Assembly (NCBI GenBank): GCA_938009275.1
Contig: CALLHY010000075.1
Coordinates: forward strand, 1 to 53,723
Source of the DNA: an uncultured bacterium
GTDB lineage: Bacteria > Cloacimonadota > Cloacimonadia > Cloacimonadales > Cloacimonadaceae
DNA length: 53,723 bases
Direction: 5' to 3'
This document shows positions 49,714-53,723 of the stretch, piece after piece; positions within the stretch are counted from its first letter, which is position 1; each line of letters starts with the position of its first letter. The notes under the pieces were generated by a model. The model was given only the letters and a program-made list of their open reading frames with translations, did not search any database and was not told the origin of the DNA. The position numbers and the translations under genes are program-made.

Positions 49714-50783
49714 TGCTTCACCTCATGTCTTATTAGTTCTCCATTCACGGAGATTTCGCCTAGAAGGCTAATGTCGCTTATTATGTCTTCCGCATGGCGG
49801 ATAAATAGCGTTCCCGGCTTAAATGGCGGCAGCTCCACTTCCTTTTTGCCCAAAGCCAGCAGCACTGTGGCGGCAGGCTGATTTTGTCCGCTGCCCTCTG
49901 CCAAACGTACCCAGGCAGGAAAACGCGGATTGATTTCTATTAGATAAAACACGCCTTCGGCATCCTTCATTATCTCCAGTTCGCAGGGACCGCGCCAGGA
50001 CAAGGCTTCTATAACCTTGCGGGCATAGCTTTCCAAACCGGGATTTTTTACCACCACTCCGCCAAAACCCTTGCCTTTATCGGTAATCACCAGTTTACGC
50101 TGGGGCACCATGCCGAGGCAGCCGCCCTTGCCATCGCCAACTATCACCACGTTAAATTCATCGCCGTCTATTATCTCTTGCATTATTATCGGCAAGCCCC
50201 ATTTAGCTTGCAGTTCATAAAAGTACTTCTGCGCCTCTGCCACGGTATATGCCTTATACGCCTCATATAGCCTGCCCTTAATGATTACCGGGAAGCTTAT
50301 TTCGTCTATTAGCTTCACAATCTGATCGGCAGATTGCAGGAGATGCGTTTTGGGAATGTCTATCCCTTTGGGGGGGAAGAATTGGGAAAGCTTTATCTTA
50401 TCACGCAGGTTAAATTGTTCTTCCGTGGGCAAATAAGTGTGAATGCCGCGTTCCAGCAGTTCTTTTTCCAGGCGGATATACAAGGGAATCTCCGAATCCA
50501 GCGTGGGGATTATCACGTCTATCTTGCTTTTACTCAGGATGTAATCCAGCCGGGCAATAAAGGGCTCTGCCCCCGTGGAGGGATAGGGCATCTGATACAC
50601 TTCATCGGCTATGCCTTCCAGATAAATGCCCGATTCCATGGCATCATAAACCAGGCCGATAATCTTACCCATAAAACCCGCTGCTCTAATGCTGCGGATT
50701 ACGGGAACTCCCGGCTGCGGATTGTCACCTGTCTTTAGTCCGGAAACGGCGATGCAGAGGTTGGGATTAGTAAGCTTCAGCAT
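49710..50783 (-). CDS. ATP-grasp ligase (operon gene 2)
   Basis: 357 residues from ATG 50783, preceded by GGTGGAAG and overlapping the PqqD-like stop (TAATG). The N-terminal pre-ATP domain reads LCIAVSGLKTGDNPQPG and VIIPTLDSEIPLY. The ATP-grasp core has FPVIIKGRLYEAYKAYTV, MQEIIDGDEFNVVIVGDGKG and the metal site FYLIEINPRFPAWV, as in carbamoyl-phosphate synthase-like ligases. Such enzymes join a carboxylate to an amine or thiol with ATP. The acceptor is unknown; it could be an amino acid, its decarboxylated amine or a peptide. Confidence 0.87.
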   Translation of the reverse strand: MLKLTNPNLCIAVSGLKTGDNPQPGVPVIRSIRAAGFMGKIIGLVYDAMESGIYLEGIADEVYQMPYPSTGAEPFIARLDYILSKSKIDVIIPTLDSEIPLYIRLEKELLERGIHTYLPTEEQFNLRDKIKLSQFFPPKGIDIPKTHLLQSADQIVKLIDEISFPVIIKGRLYEAYKAYTVAEAQKYFYELQAKWGLPIIMQEIIDGDEFNVVIVGDGKGGCLGMVPQRKLVITDKGKGFGGVVVKNPGLESYARKVIEALSWRGPCELEIMKDAEGVFYLIEINPRFPAWVRLAEGSGQNQPAATVLLALGKKEVELPPFKPGTLFIRHAEDIISDISLLGEISVNGELIRHEVKQ

Positions 50784-51031
50784 TAGTCTTCCACCAATCG
50801 CAAGGCCTTTAGCATTGCCCAAAAGTGTTCCACATCGCTACTCGCGCTATTCAGGCTAATTTCATATTCCTCATGCAGCAATTTGGGCATATCCTCTTTA
50901 TCCACTCCCTTCTGCAGGTGTTTCAGGATAAAAAGACCGGTGTCATTAACCGTGTAGCTAATCCCGCTTTCGGGATCGAAGATAAAGCCGTTTTTGTTTA
51001 CGGCAAGAGTCATAAGTTGATCTGTTAACAT
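50783..51031 (-). CDS. PqqD-like small protein (operon gene 1)
   Basis: 82 residues. The pattern LAVNKNGFIFDPESGISYTVNDTGLFILKHL, quoted here only in part, followed by an acidic helical half ending in FWAMLKALRLVED, is that of the PqqD family: three strands and three helices that bind a peptide (RiPP recognition element). ATG 51031 is chosen because GAGG precedes it by 5 bases; GTG 51037 and ATG 51034 are alternatives. It is the first gene of the seven-gene operon. No obvious precursor peptide frame was found within 250 bases upstream, and no radical SAM gene is present. Recognition of a non-RiPP substrate is possible. Confidence 0.7.
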   Translation of the reverse strand: MLTDQLMTLAVNKNGFIFDPESGISYTVNDTGLFILKHLQKGVDKEDMPKLLHEEYEISLNSASSDVEHFWAMLKALRLVED

Positions 51032-51196
51032 CATCACCTCACTTTGGATTAATTAATAACGCTTCGGCGAAAACCAAAACCACAAGTAATACATCACAAT
51101 GTTCAAATACCCGCATTATTTCTCCGCGTTAAATATTCATAATGGGCTAACTAATGCAAGAGAATAAGCTAAGCAAGGTTCATGCCAAAGTAGCAC

Positions 51197-51287
51197 ATTC
51201 CTTGATCGAATTACTTATGAATTACGGATGAATTACGGATGAGATGAGTATTTCATCCGTAATAATACCGTAATTCCTTTTGGGAAT
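51197..51287. repeat. Dispersed palindromic repeat, second copy of family H2
   Basis: Outer ends ATTCC and GGAAT, with internal GAATTACGGATGA repeated twice and CATCCGTAAT on the right arm. It corresponds to 10395-10487. It occupies the spacer between the operon start at 51031 and the terminator at 51296; the remainder of that 300-base spacer shows no gene. Confidence 0.7.
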
Positions 51288-51295
51288 AAAAAAGC

Positions 51296-51317
51296 GGGAG
51301 CAGGATTTCCTGCTCCC
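51296..51317 (-). terminator. Intrinsic terminator of the 51336-53042 lipoprotein gene
   Basis: Perfect stem GGGAGCAGGA/TCCTGCTCCC, 19 bases past the stop codon, followed on the minus strand by a T6 run (51287-51292). Confidence 0.88.
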
Positions 51318-51335
51318 ATATTGTGTGTCGATCTG

Positions 51336-53042
51336 CTATTTCTTATCGGGAGTGTTATCCACCACAAAGGTGATAATCCCAAGGTCGGTGGTTTGTCCCG
51401 CTGATGGGAACGTTAATGTATATGTGCTTTGACTGACGTAGGATGTATCGTTGAAATAGGTAAGGGCAGTTACATTGTATAACACACTGCCGGGAGCACC
51501 AGAAATGGTGATGCGTCCATTGCTGTCGGTTTCTCCGAACATCTCTTCCTGTCCGCCGCCTTCGGTCATAAAGTTTACCCAGGCTTCGGTGATCAGATTT
51601 CCGCTGCTATCCTTGCAGATGGCAGTTATATTGCCACCATCACCCACAATTATGGGATTGGTAATCGTTATCACCTGTCCCACCGCGGGTTCGGTGAAGC
51701 TAACCGGATTAGAATACTTTCTGTTTCCATGATAGCCGGTGCTAAAGATAACGCTTACAGCTGCTTTGGTATTGCTACTGTAAATACGGGTGGAGAAATA
51801 GCCTTCGGCATCGGTTTGGAAATCTCCATACTGCTCGCTGGTTCCCACCTTGGAAATGTTTCCCCAGCCGCTGGCAAAGGGGGTGTTGTCGCTGTTCAAA
51901 ATCCTTCCCTGAAGGATGAAGCTGTCATCGGTCATAACTAGGGTGTTTACGGTATTGGTTGCTCCACCAACCGGTGTGGTGATGGCAGGAGGATTGGCTG
52001 ATGTGCTGTTTTGGCCCAAGTAAGCACGCAGCTTTACCTGTGAATTGGCTTTCACGCTAATGGAGAAAAAGCCGTCTCCATCGGTATATACGCGGGTGTA
52101 GCCGGAATAATCTACCCCTGTGGCAACCACTTGGGCACTAACTACAGGATCTCCAGTATCGTTGGTCCATTTCACATAGCCCTGCAAGGTTGCTTGATCG
52201 TTTACGGTAATGGGATGGTCAAAGTTCCAGTATGTGAAGTGAGAAACTTCGCCTTCATATTGGTTTCCCACTCTGGTGGCCGTTCCCTCTGCTATCCAGG
52301 TGCCCTGAGTTTCGTCATAATACCACAAAGGGATGGTTGAGGGGGCATTGCCTTGAAGTGACCAGGGAATGGGGGCAATTAGTGATGCGGTTTTACCGGG
52401 TGCAAGCCTTAGGGGACTATCGGCTTTGGCATTGTCAAAGAACTTGGCGGAGATAAAGCCATAAGATTCAAATGCGGTGGTTTCTCCGTCCATTATCCCG
52501 CTGAAAGTTCCCGGAAAAGCTTCCAAATTCTCAGCATTGGTGGGATCAAAATACTTCACTTCGGCTCTAACCGTGCCGGTAAAGGGTACATTATTGGCAT
52601 CCACAAAGGCATTGGCAGGAAGGGCAATTTCTGCTCCGCTCTCATATACAGAGCCTCCGCTCACCGCGGGGAGGGTTGCAGTAACCGCCTGAAACATCGT
52701 GCAGCTAAGATATGACGTTTTGGCATTTATCACGTCCACGGTTTTCTGCAGGGATATGTAGCCCGCAAATTCGAAATCTACCTGTACGTTTGTGCCGGTG
52801 GGAACGTTATTCAATTGATACATGCCGAAGGCATCGGTGGTGGTGCTAATGGTTCCGCTTTTAACAGTTACACCAGATAGTGCGGCTTTGCCGGGGGCAT
52901 ATACCGAACCGGTTATAACTCCGCTGGGAGCCGGGGGAGTGGAGGGAGTGGTTGGTGAATCTTTGTCGCAGGCACTAATACCTGCCAAAACTAACAACAA
53001 TAGCAGACTGAGGTAGATTACGCTGCGTAACCTGTTCTTCAT
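51336..53042 (-). CDS. Lipoprotein with carboxypeptidase-regulatory-like domains
   Basis: 568 residues. The lipoprotein signal ends in LVLAGISAC (C25), then a T/P-rich linker. At least three beta-sandwich units of the CarboxypepD_reg type are visible: GVITGSVYAPGKAALSGVTV...TDAFGMYQL; LQGYVKWTNDTGDPVVSAQVVA...DGDGFFSI; and LQGRILNSDNTPF...DAEGYFST (all quoted in part). No catalytic motif. Probably a surface or periplasmic adhesion or structural protein. AAGGAGGAAT precedes ATG. It has its own terminator at 51296, so it is separate from the PqqD operon. A TTGACA on the minus strand at 53150-53155 may belong to its promoter. Confidence 0.82.
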   Translation of the reverse strand: MKNRLRSVIYLSLLLLLVLAGISACDKDSPTTPSTPPAPSGVITGSVYAPGKAALSGVTVKSGTISTTTDAFGMYQLNNVPTGTNVQVDFEFAGYISLQKTVDVINAKTSYLSCTMFQAVTATLPAVSGGSVYESGAEIALPANAFVDANNVPFTGTVRAEVKYFDPTNAENLEAFPGTFSGIMDGETTAFESYGFISAKFFDNAKADSPLRLAPGKTASLIAPIPWSLQGNAPSTIPLWYYDETQGTWIAEGTATRVGNQYEGEVSHFTYWNFDHPITVNDQATLQGYVKWTNDTGDPVVSAQVVATGVDYSGYTRVYTDGDGFFSISVKANSQVKLRAYLGQNSTSANPPAITTPVGGATNTVNTLVMTDDSFILQGRILNSDNTPFASGWGNISKVGTSEQYGDFQTDAEGYFSTRIYSSNTKAAVSVIFSTGYHGNRKYSNPVSFTEPAVGQVITITNPIIVGDGGNITAICKDSSGNLITEAWVNFMTEGGGQEEMFGETDSNGRITISGAPGSVLYNVTALTYFNDTSYVSQSTYTLTFPSAGQTTDLGIITFVVDNTPDKK

Positions 53043-53628
53043 GATTCCTCCTTTTAAGGCATGAAAAAATAGCTATTTAGCATGTTTGCATCAAGCGTAT
53101 AACCAGATGCGAACACCAGTGTGGCAATGAAATATACTAAAGGAATACTTGTCAAGTGTTTTGATGCGATTTACTGAATGTGGGTTCAGTTATGAGGCAA
53201 TACTTTAATCAATTCACCTGGTCAATAACTGAATACAACTATTACTCCATCTGATATTCCATAACTCCATAGCTACCTGCAAGCTAATACCCTGTAATAG
53301 CTCCTAAGCCACGTGGAGGATACAAGTGTTTGGAGCAATGATGTTACTTCGGAACTCTCAACAATTGGATTGAACGATGCGATAGAAAATACATACATTA
53401 TACTTGTTTTATTTTAAGCCTAAGATTATCTTTTTTTGTAACAGGCAAATATACTGCTGTCTTTTTGGATTTGATTATGTATAGTATAGCCTTCCAACAG
53501 GGGGCAAGACCTGTAAGAAAGTATGTGATGTGAAGATCGTCTGATGAACTTCTATGAAGGTAAGGAACGTGTATTTGGGGTTTACTAAGGCGAACAGAGC
53601 CATAATCTCTAAACGAGTTGGAGGATTT
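53043..53628. other. AT-rich intergenic region between divergent secreted-protein genes
   Basis: It should carry divergent promoters. A TTGACA is seen on the minus strand at 53150-53155, and TATAGTATAG near 53480 on the plus strand. No gene, RNA or repeat was recognised; an antisense frame through 53475-53699 is not credible. Confidence 0.45.
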
Positions 53629-53723
53629 ATGAAACTAATTCCTTTGTTGATAATGTGTGTGCTGGTAGCAGTAAACTTGTCCGCACAGATTGACAGCACT
53701 TTTGTGCGTTATTACTATCCTAC
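53629..53723 (+). CDS. Secreted protein, 5' end only (truncated by window)
   Basis: The first 31 codons of a gene cut by the window edge. TTGGAGGAT lies 4 bases before the ATG. The product begins with a clear signal peptide (KLIPLLIMCVLVAVNLSAQ) and continues IDSTFVRYYYP. The remainder and the function are not visible. Confidence 0.75.
   Translation, partial: MKLIPLLIMCVLVAVNLSAQIDSTFVRYYYP

Noticed and set aside
53475..53699. Minus-strand 74-codon frame
   Set aside because: Antisense to a clear ribosome site and signal peptide of the gene at 53629; no homology-like pattern.

Overview
The window looks like a chromosomal segment of a Gram-negative, probably anaerobic bacterium, most likely a member of Cloacimonadota (Candidatus Cloacimonas-like). 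This is an inference from gene content, not a database match. The outer membrane is implied by LptE, LolA and many lipoproteins. Three proteins end in Por/type IX-like C-terminal sorting tails (YPNP...NIKGQ...SGIY). The redox genes are of the flavin-based electron-bifurcating type.

Layout. 1-2940: a REP-associated tyrosine transposase with REP-like palindromes on both sides, a long near-perfect hairpin repeat, then a cobalamin riboswitch in front of a secreted YncE-like beta-propeller. 2941-4581: an apparently structured leader with a candidate upstream ORF, then speD-speE (spermidine synthesis). 4760-10325: a three-gene NuoE/NuoF/(2Fe-2S-GltD-NuoG fusion) operon resembling Sporomusa-type Nfn transhydrogenase. 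10496-13783 (minus): a Kef-type antiporter fused to a PTS EIIA domain, and an ammonium transporter. 14151-14462: an orphan sorting-tail fragment. 14744-19833: an arsenic-resistance operon (arsR, ArsP-like permease, ccdA, thioredoxin, DGC protein, thioredoxin lipoprotein, acr3, arsC). 19914-22031: ispG and a split chromate transporter. 22419-25079: clpB behind a CIRCE-like operator. 25092-26215 (minus): purE and an HTH-EIIA regulator. 26311-33114: an envelope and housekeeping run (lptE, rluB, ychF-like, ftsK, lolA, manC, exported ferredoxin). 33150-34760: a secreted propeller protein with an internal G10 tract.

35025-39329 (minus) is an AT-rich accessory block: an OLD-like AAA ATPase with TOPRIM-like motifs, a ParB-like protein and a Dam-type adenine methylase in one tight operon, possibly with a small membrane protein at its end. 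It has the look of an undescribed defence or mobile-element module. A 1-kb non-coding spacer with a perfect GC-rich palindrome lies upstream of it.

41538-51031 (minus) is the strongest candidate for a new system. Seven genes lie in a nearly gapless operon: a PqqD-like small protein, an ATP-grasp ligase, a LysA-like PLP decarboxylase, a urea-transporter/M23-peptidase fusion, two TPR envelope proteins (one probably a beta-barrel) and a 914-residue lipoprotein. The order suggests synthesis or tagging of an amino-acid or peptide-derived compound coupled to an envelope apparatus; its function is unknown. The window closes with a carboxypeptidase-regulatory-like lipoprotein (minus) and the 5' end of a secreted-protein gene (plus).

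No tRNA, rRNA or CRISPR array was recognised.
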